Source: Arthrobacter koreensis
GTDB taxonomy: Bacteria > Actinomycetota > Actinomycetes > Actinomycetales > Micrococcaceae
NCBI RefSeq assembly: GCF_009193255.1
Contig: NZ_WACG01000008.1
Span: 99,716 to 163,715 of the forward strand
Length of the DNA stretch: 64,000 nt
Direction: 5' to 3'
The stretch's first letter is position 1. Each line of letters begins with the position of its first letter. Both the position numbers and the translations under genes were made by a program. Below, piece after piece: positions 11,210-20,351 of the stretch. A model generated the notes under the pieces. The model saw only the letters and a list, made by a program, of their open reading frames with translations, was not told where the DNA came from and did no database searches.

Positions 11210-11260
11210 GACAAAGCAGTGAGCCGGCACCCCGACGGGGTACCGGCTCACTGCTTTGTC
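11210..11260. terminator. Strong bidirectional terminator between TM2 gene and csp
   Basis: A long near-perfect inverted repeat (GACAAAGCAGTGAGCCGG... / ...CCGGCTCACTGCTTTGTC) lies between two convergent genes. It has no long T-run, but the stem of about 22 bp and its position make it a likely shared terminator. Confidence 0.8.
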
Positions 11261-11284
11261 TACCCGGTGTGTCCGGGCGTCCGC

Positions 11285-11488
11285 CTAGACGGTCCGGACA
11301 TCCTCGGCCTGCGGGCCTTTTTGTCCTTCACCAATTTCAAACTCGACCCGCTGGCCCTCCTCCAGTGTCCGGTAGCCAGCGGACTGGATCGCGGACCAGT
11401 GGACGAAAACATCAGTTTGGGCTTCGTCAACGGTAATGAAGCCGTAGCCCTTTTCCCCGTTGAACCATTTGACGATCCCCTGCGCCAT
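11285..11488 (-). CDS. Cold shock protein (CspA family)
   Basis: A 67-residue single cold-shock domain protein starting [18 protein letters not shown]. It carries RNP1 (KGYGFI) and RNP2 (VFVHW) and ends [12 protein letters not shown]. It binds single-stranded nucleic acid and acts as an RNA chaperone. Two ATGs are possible: 11494 and 11488. The second is preferred because the AAGGGGAG site is then at proper distance and the protein begins as family members do. An upstream stretch of ~180 bp without genes may be a long leader, as is usual for csp mRNAs; no defined cold-box was recognised. Confidence 0.95.
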   Translation of the reverse strand: MAQGIVKWFNGEKGYGFITVDEAQTDVFVHWSAIQSAGYRTLEEGQRVEFEIGEGQKGPQAEDVRTV

Positions 11489-11673
11489 ACTCATTCTCCC
11501 CTTTTAGGTTCCGCTGCCGCGATGGTGTTCCACGGCAGCAGCCAGACCGGAACTGCAGGTGGTTTGCCTGCCCATCCCGTTCGGCTGGCCCTTACTTTAG
11601 CCAGCGCCCGGGTCTTCACCCACGGGGTCCGGGGATAGTTATCGAGTCTTAACTAAACGTCGCTGGCCCGGGG

Positions 11674-12276
11674 TTACTGGAAGCCGGGACCGGCCACAAC
11701 GGTGACCAGGCTGAACTCGGGAGACTCGGTAATGGTCGCTATTCCCAGCAACTTTCCAAGCTCCTCGGCGTTTGCGCGCTGTGCTTCACCGTTGAAGAAG
11801 ATCGCCGAGGTCTGCATCGGCATGCCTGCCCAGTTACCTACCTGCGCCGTCGTCCAGCCGTCCGCCCCGATCCGGGCGGAGATCCCGGCACCCAGCCCGG
11901 AGACGCCGCTCGCATTGAGCACGACCACCGGCTGTGTCCGGTCCGCCGCCGGTGCCTCCGGCGTCGGCTCCGGGGTGGGAGTCGGCGTCGGAGTAGCTGA
12001 CGGAGTGGGTGAGGCGCTTGGGCTCGGGGACTGCGACGGTTCCGCGGCAGGTTCGCTGGATTCCGAAACTGCGGGGCTGGCGCTGCTGCCGGCACCGATA
12101 CCCAGCCGCGGGAGCACGAAATACGCTGCCAGGCCCACCAGGAGGGCAAGGACACCCACCGTGATGATCAGGCCGATTCCGCTGGAGCGCGCCGGAATAA
12201 GCCGTTCACGGTGAACGCCTTGGCGGGTCGAGGTCTCCGGGACCTTGTCGAACTCATCCCTGGGGTATTGGCTCAT
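11674..12276 (-). CDS. LytR C-terminal domain membrane protein
   Basis: A 200-residue protein with a short cytoplasmic N terminus, one transmembrane segment (about 34-55), a Ser/Pro/Thr-rich extracytoplasmic linker (about 65-110) with repeated PTP/ATP units, and a LytR_C domain (about 112-200; TQPVVVLNASGVSGLGAGIS). LytR_C domains occur at the end of LytR-CpsA-Psr wall-polymer ligases and as stand-alone membrane-anchored proteins such as this one. It probably acts at the cell wall; the mechanism is unknown. It follows the DUF3263 gene by 35 bp, an arrangement common in actinobacteria. Confidence 0.88.
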   Translation of the reverse strand: MSQYPRDEFDKVPETSTRQGVHRERLIPARSSGIGLIITVGVLALLVGLAAYFVLPRLGIGAGSSASPAVSESSEPAAEPSQSPSPSASPTPSATPTPTPTPEPTPEAPAADRTQPVVVLNASGVSGLGAGISARIGADGWTTAQVGNWAGMPMQTSAIFFNGEAQRANAEELGKLLGIATITESPEFSLVTVVAGPGFQ

Positions 12277-12311
12277 GGCTGCGGTGTCTGTCCTTGTGTA
12301 TGGGGAATGCC

Positions 12312-12701
12312 CTAGGCGTCGGTGCCCATGCGGCGGGCCGTACGCGCGCGCTGGCGTGTAGTACGCAGTCTACGCAGCCGCTTCACCAGCATGGGATCGT
12401 GCGCAAGGGCTTCCTCGGTGTCAATCAGGGCGTTGAGGACCTGGTAATAGCTTGTGGCTGACATGCCAAAGAGATCGCGGATGGCTTGTTCCTTGGCCCC
12501 GGAGTACTTCCACCAGGAGCGCTCAAGTGCGAGCATCTGCTGGTCCCGCTCACTGAGGGGACTCTGGGGATCGACCACACCGTCGAGTGAAAACGCCTCG
12601 GCTCCGGCTGATCCTGCCAATCTGTTGTCCCCGTTTCCCGGTGCGCCCGGACTCGGCCGCTCGAGGGCACGGTCCAGGCAAGAGTCTGCTTCCTCAAGCA
12701 A
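12312..12701 (-). CDS. DUF3263 domain protein
   Basis: A 129-residue protein; the DUF3263 region is about 45-110 (LSERDQQMLALERSWWKYSGAKEQ... and FGMSATSYYQVLNALID). The SATSYYQVLN segment looks like a helix-turn-helix recognition helix, so DNA binding is plausible but unproven. The C terminus is very basic (RLRRLRTTRQRARTARR). Start assignment is uncertain: TTG 12701 opens the frame, but a later start nearer the conserved domain is possible. It is probably co-transcribed with the LytR_C gene 35 bp downstream and divergent from ung. Confidence 0.82.
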   Translation of the reverse strand: MLEEADSCLDRALERPSPGAPGNGDNRLAGSAGAEAFSLDGVVDPQSPLSERDQQMLALERSWWKYSGAKEQAIRDLFGMSATSYYQVLNALIDTEEALAHDPMLVKRLRRLRTTRQRARTARRMGTDA

Positions 12702-12786
12702 TCGTAAACCGGAATAACAGTGTTGTCATTCAGACGGCACCGCCCGCCGGCTGGGATCCTGTCCGTGCATCGCGGACACTTGAGGG

Positions 12787-13569
12787 GTGAACAGCAGCCA
12801 TGAACCGGCCCTATTCGATCTCGCCAGCAATGGCACCGCCTCGCCCCAGGACCCGGTGCCCTTCGCCTCAGGCATCCCGCTGTCCAGCAGCATCGCCGGA
12901 GACTGGGCGGATCTCCTGGCGCCGGAGGCAGACCGGATCCACCGCATCGGCGATGAGCTCCAGCGCCGGATCAACGCCGGAGAGCACGTCCTCCCCCCTC
13001 CCGGGCATATTCTCCGCGCGTTTACCCAGCCCGCCGAGCAGGTGAAGGTGCTGGTCATCGGACAGGACCCCTACCCCACCCCGGGCCACGCCGTCGGCCT
13101 GAGTTTCTCGGTGGATCCCGGGGTGCGCCCGCTGCCGCGTTCGCTGGTCAACATCTACAAGGAGCTGAAGGCTGACCTTGGCATTGAGCCCGCGCAGCAC
13201 GGGGATCTCAGCGCGTGGGCCAACCAGGGCGTGCTGCTCCTGAACCGCGCGCTGAGCGTTACCGCCGGCCAGGCGAACTCCCATCGGAACCTGGGTTGGG
13301 AGCCGGTTACCGAACTCGCTGTCCGTTCCCTCGCGGCGCGGCGGCACCCGGACGGCTCCCCGCTTCCGCTGGTGGCCATCCTGTGGGGACGCCAGGCGCA
13401 GTCCCTGGCTCCCCTGCTGGGAGGATTGCCGCGGATTGAATCGGCACACCCCAGCCCGCTTTCGGCCTCCCGCGGTTTCTTTGGTTCCCGTCCGTTCAGC
13501 CGGGCCAACGAGCTCCTCGTGCAACAGGGAGCAACACCGGTGGACTGGAGATTGCCCGGGGTACGGTAG
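12787..13569 (+). CDS. ung: Uracil-DNA glycosylase (family 1)
   Basis: A 260-residue protein with the water-activating motif GQDPYP (catalytic D94) and the Leu-intercalation motif HPSPLSA (H221), plus [17 protein letters not shown]. It removes uracil from DNA in base excision repair. The start is GTG 12787, with a GAGGG immediately before; the first ~30 residues are variable linker, so a slightly later start cannot be excluded. Both active-site motifs are intact. It is transcribed toward the siderophore-interacting protein gene 32 bp downstream. Confidence 0.95.
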   Translation: MNSSHEPALFDLASNGTASPQDPVPFASGIPLSSSIAGDWADLLAPEADRIHRIGDELQRRINAGEHVLPPPGHILRAFTQPAEQVKVLVIGQDPYPTPGHAVGLSFSVDPGVRPLPRSLVNIYKELKADLGIEPAQHGDLSAWANQGVLLLNRALSVTAGQANSHRNLGWEPVTELAVRSLAARRHPDGSPLPLVAILWGRQAQSLAPLLGGLPRIESAHPSPLSASRGFFGSRPFSRANELLVQQGATPVDWRLPGVR

Positions 13570-13601
13570 AACAACCACCGCGTTCTAGGAGAAACACCGC
13601 T

Positions 13602-14447
13602 ATGCCTGATGCCCCCGCAACCCCGACGCCGGCACCCGCCCGGCGCGCCCGGCCCACGCACACCATGACCGTGCTGCGCCGCGAGCAGCTCTCGCCGCAC
13701 ATGGTGCGCATCGTGGCAGGCGGCCCAGGCTTTGACACCTTCACTCCGAGCAGCAGCACGGACGCGTACTGCAAGATCTGGTTTGGCCGCGACGGCAGGC
13801 CGCTGAACGGCACCGTTCCGCTTGAAGAGCTGCGTGAGCAAACCCCCCGGGAGGACTGGCCCGTTTCCCGGACCTACACCGTCCGGTGGGTCGACGTGGA
13901 GCGCCGTGAACTCGCCATGGACTTCGTCGTTCACGGCGACGAGGGGCTTGCCGGCCCATGGGCCGCCTCGGCCCAGCCCGGGGATATCCTCACCTTTGGC
14001 GGTCCCGGCGGCGGCTACGCCCCCGATCCCGAGGCTGACTGGTACCTCTTCGCCGCCGACGAGTCCGCGCTTCCAGCCACTGCCGCTGCCCTCGAGGCAC
14101 TGCCTGACGACGCCGTGGGACACGCTTTCATCGAGGTCCAGGGTCCGCAGGACGAACTTCCGCTGAACTCTCCCAGGGGTGTTGTGGTGACGTGGCTCTA
14201 CCGCGGTGCGGACCAGCCGGCGGGCCGGCTGCTGGTTGCGGCCCTGGACGCGCTGCCCTTCCATCCCGGAGCGGTCCAGGTCTTTGCCCATGGTGAGCGT
14301 GAGGCCATGAAGGGCCTGAGGGAAATATTCTTCACCCGGCATAAACTCGAACGCAGTGCCGTCTCGCTTTCCGGCTACTGGGCCGCGGGACGAACTGAGG
14401 ACGCTTTCCAGGCCGAGAAACGAACTCCGATCGGCAAGATCCTCTAA
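13602..14447 (+). CDS. Siderophore-interacting protein (FAD-dependent ferric reductase family)
   Basis: A 281-residue SIP-family flavoprotein. The FAD-binding domain covers about 20-135 with RTYTVRWVD matching the RxYT flavin motif, and the SIP C-terminal NAD(P)H-like domain covers about 140-275 (YLFAADESALPATAAALEALP; SGYWAAGRTEDAFQAEKR). These enzymes reduce ferric siderophores in the cytoplasm to release iron. An AGGAG precedes the ATG. No siderophore transporter or biosynthesis gene is adjacent and no obvious iron box was seen, so this looks like a free-standing reductase. Confidence 0.92.
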   Translation: MPDAPATPTPAPARRARPTHTMTVLRREQLSPHMVRIVAGGPGFDTFTPSSSTDAYCKIWFGRDGRPLNGTVPLEELREQTPREDWPVSRTYTVRWVDVERRELAMDFVVHGDEGLAGPWAASAQPGDILTFGGPGGGYAPDPEADWYLFAADESALPATAAALEALPDDAVGHAFIEVQGPQDELPLNSPRGVVVTWLYRGADQPAGRLLVAALDALPFHPGAVQVFAHGEREAMKGLREIFFTRHKLERSAVSLSGYWAAGRTEDAFQAEKRTPIGKIL

Positions 14448-14462
14448 CCCGGCCGCCGTCGA

Positions 14463-16292
14463 TCAGCGGCGGCGGTTGCGGCGGTCGTTGCCGTTCAGGT
14501 TCCGGGTCAGCGGCCGGGCCAGGTTGTCACCGAAGACGACGCCGCCGGCGATCGCGAGGATGACAGTCAGCGCGTTGAACAGGCCAATGACCCCTGCGGA
14601 GATGTCATCCAGCCCAATGCTCAGCCCGTACATCGAGCGGAAGATGCTCAGCCCGGGGAAGAGGAACAAAATTGCGGGGACGGCCACCACCAGCTGCGGT
14701 GCGCCCATCCGCAGGGCAACTATCCTCGAGGCCATGCCAATGACGATCGCGGCGATGGCCGGCGTCAGCCGCGGACCGACTCCAGCTGCCTCGGAGGCCA
14801 CCGAGACCAGGAATCCGCCCACCCCGATGAGCACCGTGGGCAGCACCAGGTTCGCCGGTGACTGCTCGGTAATGCTGATAGTTGCCAGCGCGACGGCCAG
14901 CACCAGCAGGACGACGGCAAAGGGATAGGGTGAGGAGCCTCCCGTAGTCACCTCCAGCCGCGGCATTCCCACCAGCGCTCCGGCTACCAGCGCAACGGCG
15001 ATGCCTGCCACGATCGCGCCGAAGGTCAGGAACGCCGAGAGGAAACGGCCGGCAGCTGTCACCGGGAAGCCGTTGATCGCATCCTGCACCGCAGAGACCA
15101 GGCGCCCGGTGGGCAGCAGCAGCAGTATCCCTCCGGCCACGACGATGCCGGGTGCTATGTCCAGGTCCGCCACATCCGTGGCGTCCAGCCACCAGAAAAG
15201 CATGGCCAGCGCCGTGACCAGGAATCCGCTGGCAGCCGTGGTGAAGAAGTCCGGAACGCGCCAGCGTCCCAGGACCCGCTGCAGCAGGCTGACCAGGATG
15301 GTGCTCACGAATCCGACGACGGATCCAAGCGGGCTCCCCCCAATGAACGCCACGATTGCAGCGGCGAAGAGGCCGGCTGAAAAGGTAACCGCCCAGCGGG
15401 GAAAGGGCTTGGGCTGATGCACGATCGAGTTGAGCTGCTGGGAGGCCTCGGCACGGGATACGTTGCCGTCCACGATGTCCGTGACCAGCCTGTGCACCAG
15501 TGCCAGTCCTGCATAGTTGTTGGTCCAGGACCGGACCACCCGCATCACGGTGATGGGAGTCTGGTCCTTTGGAGAGTAATTGAGCAGGACGGACTGGTTG
15601 GTGATGTCCACCTCAATGTTTTCAAGCCCGTACGCAGCAGTGACCGCGATCATTGCCGTTTCAACCTCAAGCGCACCGGCCCCGTAACGGAACATTGTCT
15701 CGGCCATGCCCAAAGCCAGGTCGAGCGTCTTGCGGGCACTGGCATCCGGTCCGCCGGAACGGACCCGGGGATTGGCGTACGGGCTGCCAGCCAGGCGTTC
15801 GACAATGGACATGGCCTGGGTGGGCGGAGTCTCACCCTGCACCAGGCGCTTGAGCACCCGCCGCGCTGCGGCGGACGAGGAATCCGCCCGCTGGGCCGAT
15901 GAGGGACTGTGCTGCCGCGGGGTCGTCTTCCGGGCACGCGGTTTGGCCGGGCGGGGAGCCGTGCCCGGAGCCGGGCGTCCGGGCTGGCCGGCCGCAGCGG
16001 CTTTGCGGGCAGCGGCTGCCTTGCTGCCCTTGGGCATGCGCGGGACCGAGGACGTGGCCGGCGGAGGCTTCGGCTTGGTGCTCCGCAGGCCACCCGGTCC
16101 GGGAACGGCGGGAAGCGCGTCGGCCGGAGTCTCAACCCCCGGCGCTTCATGGACCGGGGCAGGCCCGGTGCGCGGATGCCCCTCAGTGCCGTCCGGGCGC
16201 CCAGGCACCTTGATGATGGGAAGAAGGCCGGCCACGGGCTCCGGTGTTGGCGCAGGCCCGCGGCGGTCGTCGTCGTTGTCCACGGTGTCCAC
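14463..16292 (-). CDS. thrE: Threonine/serine exporter, ThrE family
   Basis: A 609-residue membrane protein. The first ~170 residues are disordered (Pro/Ala/Lys/Arg-rich). A conserved cytoplasmic domain follows (about 185-320; TLDLALGMAETMFRYGAGALEVE and TPITVMRVVRSWTNNYAGL), then about ten hydrophobic segments to a basic end (GNDRRNRRR). This is the ThrE-type fusion of DUF1212-like and DUF3815-like halves, which exports threonine and serine in corynebacteria. The ATG at 16292 begins the longest frame; a later start within the disordered part is possible. Solo gene, 25 bp after the FemX-type gene. Confidence 0.9.
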   Translation of the reverse strand: MDTVDNDDDRRGPAPTPEPVAGLLPIIKVPGRPDGTEGHPRTGPAPVHEAPGVETPADALPAVPGPGGLRSTKPKPPPATSSVPRMPKGSKAAAARKAAAAGQPGRPAPGTAPRPAKPRARKTTPRQHSPSSAQRADSSSAAARRVLKRLVQGETPPTQAMSIVERLAGSPYANPRVRSGGPDASARKTLDLALGMAETMFRYGAGALEVETAMIAVTAAYGLENIEVDITNQSVLLNYSPKDQTPITVMRVVRSWTNNYAGLALVHRLVTDIVDGNVSRAEASQQLNSIVHQPKPFPRWAVTFSAGLFAAAIVAFIGGSPLGSVVGFVSTILVSLLQRVLGRWRVPDFFTTAASGFLVTALAMLFWWLDATDVADLDIAPGIVVAGGILLLLPTGRLVSAVQDAINGFPVTAAGRFLSAFLTFGAIVAGIAVALVAGALVGMPRLEVTTGGSSPYPFAVVLLVLAVALATISITEQSPANLVLPTVLIGVGGFLVSVASEAAGVGPRLTPAIAAIVIGMASRIVALRMGAPQLVVAVPAILFLFPGLSIFRSMYGLSIGLDDISAGVIGLFNALTVILAIAGGVVFGDNLARPLTRNLNGNDRRNRRR

Positions 16293-16317
16293 CCCTGCTT
16301 CGCTGCTGGTAGTCGGT

Positions 16318-17394
16318 TTAGTAGAACGGCTGGTGGTGGCGCCGCCAGTAGACCTGGCGCGTCACGCGTTCTCCTATGGTGTTCCAGATCCGGTAGCGGA
16401 GCGGATCCAGCACCACGTCCCAGCAGCCGGTGAAATCGGTGACGGTCTTGGAAAAACTGGTCTTGAACAGGCCCAGGCCGTGGTGCGGGTGTTCCTTGTT
16501 CTTCAGTTCGCTGCTGGGCGGAGTGCCGCAGAAATCGTATTCCTCAATGCCGAAGTCTTCCTTGAGCTCCGTGAGGGCGGTCCACTGCACCAGGTGGGAA
16601 TCCCCGTACTGGCTTCGGCGCGGCTTGGATCCGCCGTCCTTGTAGGTTCCCTTTTTCCCGTAGGCGATCACGAACGCGCCCACGTTGGGTTCGCCGTTCT
16701 CGTCGAAGGCAAAGTAGAACCGGCCCTGGCCGGCGTCCACGAAGTTGGACCAGAAGCGGTGGTAGTACTCGTAGGAGCGCATCCGGGCGTCTGAGCGGTC
16801 TTCAATGTGGCTCATGAGTTTGTACATGGTCCGCATGTTTTCCTCGGTGGCCTCCACGCGGCGCACGTCGGCACCTTCGCGGATGGCCCGGCGCACGGCG
16901 TTGCGGGCACGCGAGGAAATATTCTTGAGGATCTGCTCGGTGTCCGGCGTGGTGTCCAGCAGCGCGGTTGAATCGTTGGGCTGCAGGTTGAACGTCTTCA
17001 CGAATCCGGCGGAGGTGAACAGGTCCCGGACGTCGTCGCCGTCCACAATGTCCGGCTCGACCTTCAGAGCGAAGACGCGGCGGCCGGTTTGCTTCGCGAA
17101 CCTGCCCAGTGCCTGCGCCATTGCCGGAACGTCCTCCGGCACGGCTGCGTCGGGACCCTTGATCAGGTACCAGAGGCTGCCCAGCAGCGGGACCTTCTTC
17201 TCGATCACCAGGTTGTAGGAGGTGTAGTCCGGGCAGCTGAAGACCACCTGGATCGGGTTCCAGCCGTGATGGGACTTGACCTCAGCGTAGGCAGCGGACT
17301 GCAGTACGTTGCCGCCGTTGGGGTTGGACTGGACCAGCTTGTCCCAGTCCGCAACCTCGTCAGCGGTGGCCAGGCGTGCACTAAAGTCTCGCAA
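16318..17394 (-). CDS. FemX/FemAB-family peptidoglycan bridge aminoacyltransferase
   Basis: A 358-residue tRNA-dependent aminoacyltransferase of the Fem family, two GNAT-like subdomains with a conserved second half (YGKKGTYKDGGSKPRRSQYGDSHLVQWTALTEL, EEYDFCGTPPS, GLGLFKTSFSKTVTDFTGCWD). Such enzymes add the first or later amino acids of the interpeptide bridge onto lipid II in the cytoplasm. The coding start is TTG 17394 with GAGGA four bases upstream; no in-frame ATG is better placed. The amino acid transferred cannot be read from sequence. Confidence 0.92.
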   Translation of the reverse strand: MRDFSARLATADEVADWDKLVQSNPNGGNVLQSAAYAEVKSHHGWNPIQVVFSCPDYTSYNLVIEKKVPLLGSLWYLIKGPDAAVPEDVPAMAQALGRFAKQTGRRVFALKVEPDIVDGDDVRDLFTSAGFVKTFNLQPNDSTALLDTTPDTEQILKNISSRARNAVRRAIREGADVRRVEATEENMRTMYKLMSHIEDRSDARMRSYEYYHRFWSNFVDAGQGRFYFAFDENGEPNVGAFVIAYGKKGTYKDGGSKPRRSQYGDSHLVQWTALTELKEDFGIEEYDFCGTPPSSELKNKEHPHHGLGLFKTSFSKTVTDFTGCWDVVLDPLRYRIWNTIGERVTRQVYWRRHHQPFY

Positions 17395-17612
17395 AATTCC
17401 TCAACTAGTCCTCGTTGGTGGATCATTCTTCCGCCCCCGCACGGAGCACCGGCTCCGGGCCGTTTCCAAGTCTATCCGCCGGGTGCCCGCACCCTGAACG
17501 GACACCTCCCGGCGTGCCGGGGAACGGCGGGGACGCGCGGCAGGGGAATAGTCCGCCTCCAGGCGCGGTTGTGCGCAACAATAGATGCATACGCATATGT
17601 ACGAGGACGAAG

Positions 17613-18674
17613 GTGGCGGCAGTGGCACAGCAGATTGAACTGGGACTGGACACGTTTGGAGACGTGACGCAGGGCGGGGACGGAACCAATTTGCCCATGC
17701 CTGAGGTCATCCGCAACGTGGTGGCCGAAGCCGTGCTGGCGGATTCCGTGGGACTGGACTTCATCGGAATCGGCGAACACCACCGGGACGACTACGCGGT
17801 GTCCTCGCCGGAAACCGTGCTGGCCGCGATTGCCGGCCAGACCAGCCGGATCCGGCTTGGCTCCGCAGTGACGGTTCTCTCCTCTGACGATCCAATCCGG
17901 GTCTACGAGCGTTTCGCCACGCTGGACGCAGTTTCAAGCGGCCGGGCAGAGGTCATTCTTGGCCGTGGTTCCTTCACGGAGTCCTTCCCGCTGTTCGGCT
18001 TTGAGCTCTCCGACTACGAAGTGCTTTTCGAGGAGAAGCTGGACCTGTTTACCCGGCTGCTGAGCGAGGAGCCCGTCACCTGGGAGGGCAGCATCCGCCC
18101 GCCGCTGCGCAACGTCCAGGTTTACCCGCCCACGCAGGGCGGCCATATTCCCACCTGGATCGCCGTCGGCGGCACCCCGCAGTCGGTGGTACGGGCCGCG
18201 CACTACGAACTGCCGCTGATGCTTGCCATCATCGGCGGCGAACCGGCGCGGTTCACCCCGTTCGTTTCCCTGTACAAGCGCGCCCTGAAGGAATTCGGCA
18301 AGCCCGCGCTGCCTATCGGCGCGCACTCCCCCGGCTACGTCGCAGCCACCGACCAGCAGGCGCTGGATGAAGCCTGGCCGCACTACGCCCAGATGCAGAA
18401 CCGCATTGGCCGCGAGCGCGGCTGGCCGCCCGTCACCCGCAGCGAGTACGAGGCCGGTGCCGGCCCCGAAGGCGCCCTCTTCATCGGCTCCCCGGAAACG
18501 GTCGCGGACAAAATCATCCGGACAGCCCGCACCCTGGACCTGTCCCGCTTCGATCTGAAGTACAGCCTGGGCACCCTGCCGCACGAGAACCTGATGAGGT
18601 GCATCGAGCTCTACGGCACCGAAGTGGCTCCGGCCGTCCGCGCTGCCCTCGCCGCAGACGCAGAGCAGGTCTAG
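17613..18674 (+). CDS. LLM-class flavin-dependent oxidoreductase
   Basis: A luciferase-like monooxygenase family TIM-barrel protein of ~353 residues: QIELGLDTFGDVT at the N terminus, FIGIGEHHRDDYAVSSPE, IRLGSAVTVLSSDDPIRV, and the C-terminal IGSPETVADKIIRTARTLDLSRF. Members use reduced FMN to oxidise small molecules; the substrate is unknown. Starts considered are GTG 17613 (AGGA five bases upstream) and GTG 17622; the frame is open further upstream but that part is not protein-like. It is convergent with the MFS gene, and the two share a CTAG (18671-18674) that carries both stop codons. Confidence 0.92.
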   Translation: MAAVAQQIELGLDTFGDVTQGGDGTNLPMPEVIRNVVAEAVLADSVGLDFIGIGEHHRDDYAVSSPETVLAAIAGQTSRIRLGSAVTVLSSDDPIRVYERFATLDAVSSGRAEVILGRGSFTESFPLFGFELSDYEVLFEEKLDLFTRLLSEEPVTWEGSIRPPLRNVQVYPPTQGGHIPTWIAVGGTPQSVVRAAHYELPLMLAIIGGEPARFTPFVSLYKRALKEFGKPALPIGAHSPGYVAATDQQALDEAWPHYAQMQNRIGRERGWPPVTRSEYEAGAGPEGALFIGSPETVADKIIRTARTLDLSRFDLKYSLGTLPHENLMRCIELYGTEVAPAVRAALAADAEQV

Positions 18675-20236
18675 GCACCGGCCGGGAGGAACCAGCGCGT
18701 GCGCGGTTCCTCCCGCGCCAGACCGGCAGCCCGGGCAATATTGCTCCGGTCCGCGCCGGTCAGCCGCTGGTGTTCCTGGCGCATGTACTCCCGCCAAGTG
18801 GGAACGTCGTAGACCTCCCGGAACTGGCTGGAATCCGTAACCGAGTGCACCAGTTCCCAGTTCGTCGCCCCGGTCCGCAGCCGGGAGAGCTTCACTTCGC
18901 GCATGGCTTCCACGAATTCCGGCGCTTCCTCCGGCGCCAGCTCGTATGCCACCTGGATCGTCACCGGCCCGGCACCCGGGTTCGGCTCGGATTCGATCTC
19001 CAGACCCAGCTCCGGTGCGGGAACACTGCGGTCCAGGTTGCCGGTCCCCGGCAGCAGCGGCAGCGGCACCACGCTGGCGCCCACCAGCAGGAGAACGACG
19101 GCGGCACCGGCCAGCACGGGTGCGTAGCCGAACGCTGTGGCCAGGGATCCCCACAGCACCGATCCCAGCGCCTGGGTTCCGGTAAGCACCATCAGGTACA
19201 CGGCCAGTCCGCGTGCACGGACCCATTCCGGCAGGGTCAGCTGCATGGCGCTGTTCAGTGTGGAGAGGGTGTTGATCCAGGCCATGCCCGCGAGAATCAG
19301 CAGGATTGCCAGTGGAATGGGCGTCAGGTAGCCGGCAGAAAAGACTGCCGCCCCAAAAACAGCGGCGGATGCGCCCAGCAGAGCCGTGTCACCAAACAGT
19401 TTCCGGGTCCTTCCCAGCAGCGCCACTCCCAGGATGGCTCCGCTTCCCAGGGCCCCCAGCAGCAGTCCGTATCCGGAGGACCCCATGCCCAAATGCCCGT
19501 TCACGGCAACAGGGAGCAGCGCATAGAGGGCGCTGGCCGGAACCAGGAACAGGATGCAGCGCAGCAGGATGCGGCGGATCCGCGGTGCCGCCCGGATATA
19601 GCGCATTCCTGCTGCGAGCGCTTCGCCAAGCTGCTCGCGGTCCTCGGGGCTCTGCGGTGCGCTGCGCCAGAGGAAGACGGCCAGCGCTGTACCGAGGAAG
19701 GACAGCGCGTTGAGTCCGAAGACGAAGGCAGGTCCGGCGGCCGAGACCAGCACACCGCCGAGCGCAGGGCCCACGGCGCGGGCAGCGTTGACTGCAACGG
19801 ACCCGAGTGCTGACGCAGACCTGATCTGATCGCGCGGCACCAGGGAGGGAGTCACTGCCTGCCAGGCCGGGGAACTCAGCGCCACGCCGCAGCCGATCAG
19901 GAATGTGTAGAGCAGCAGTGAGTCCGGCCCCAGCAGGCCCAGGGCTGCGATTGCGGTGAGCAGGCAGCCGGCACCGGCGGCAAACAGGTTGCTGCCCAGG
20001 ATCAGGCGGCGGCGGTTAAAGGCGTCCGCCAGGACACCGGCCACCAGTCCCAGCAGCAGTGCAGGGGCCAGTGATGCTGACTGCACCAGGGAGACGAGGA
20101 CCGGACTCGCCCCGCTCTCCACGAGGTACCACTGGGCGCCAACGGTCTGCATCCAGCTTCCGACGTTGGATCCCAGCTGCGCCAGCCACAGGATCAGGAA
20201 CCACCGGTTCTTCAGCGGCGCCCAGGGAGATTCCAT
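18671..20236 (-). CDS. MFS transporter (DHA3/MFS_3 type) with C-terminal ABM-like domain
   Basis: A 521-residue protein. The first ~400 residues form a twelve-helix major facilitator (WAPLKNRWFLILWLAQLGSN, LADAFNRRRLILGSN) of the transmembrane secretion effector/DHA3 kind. After it, residues ~420-520 (GPVTIQVAYELAPEEAPEFVEAMREVKLSRLRTGATNWEL...) form a cytoplasmic ferredoxin-like domain resembling antibiotic-biosynthesis-monooxygenase (ABM) folds, a fusion known in this subfamily. The true start is ATG 20236 behind GGAGG; the longer open frame upstream is not part of it. Exports an unknown compound, possibly a drug or siderophore. Confidence 0.92.
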   Translation of the reverse strand: MESPWAPLKNRWFLILWLAQLGSNVGSWMQTVGAQWYLVESGASPVLVSLVQSASLAPALLLGLVAGVLADAFNRRRLILGSNLFAAGAGCLLTAIAALGLLGPDSLLLYTFLIGCGVALSSPAWQAVTPSLVPRDQIRSASALGSVAVNAARAVGPALGGVLVSAAGPAFVFGLNALSFLGTALAVFLWRSAPQSPEDREQLGEALAAGMRYIRAAPRIRRILLRCILFLVPASALYALLPVAVNGHLGMGSSGYGLLLGALGSGAILGVALLGRTRKLFGDTALLGASAAVFGAAVFSAGYLTPIPLAILLILAGMAWINTLSTLNSAMQLTLPEWVRARGLAVYLMVLTGTQALGSVLWGSLATAFGYAPVLAGAAVVLLLVGASVVPLPLLPGTGNLDRSVPAPELGLEIESEPNPGAGPVTIQVAYELAPEEAPEFVEAMREVKLSRLRTGATNWELVHSVTDSSQFREVYDVPTWREYMRQEHQRLTGADRSNIARAAGLAREEPRTRWFLPAGA

Positions 20237-20351
20237 CGGATTCCTCCGTCGGTGGCGGCGCTCCCGGCCGGGGTGGCATCCACGGACCCGCGCGCCCTCA
20301 CTGGCAGGGTAGGTCTGCGGATACTGCGGAGTCCATAGAGCGGCGCCGCGA

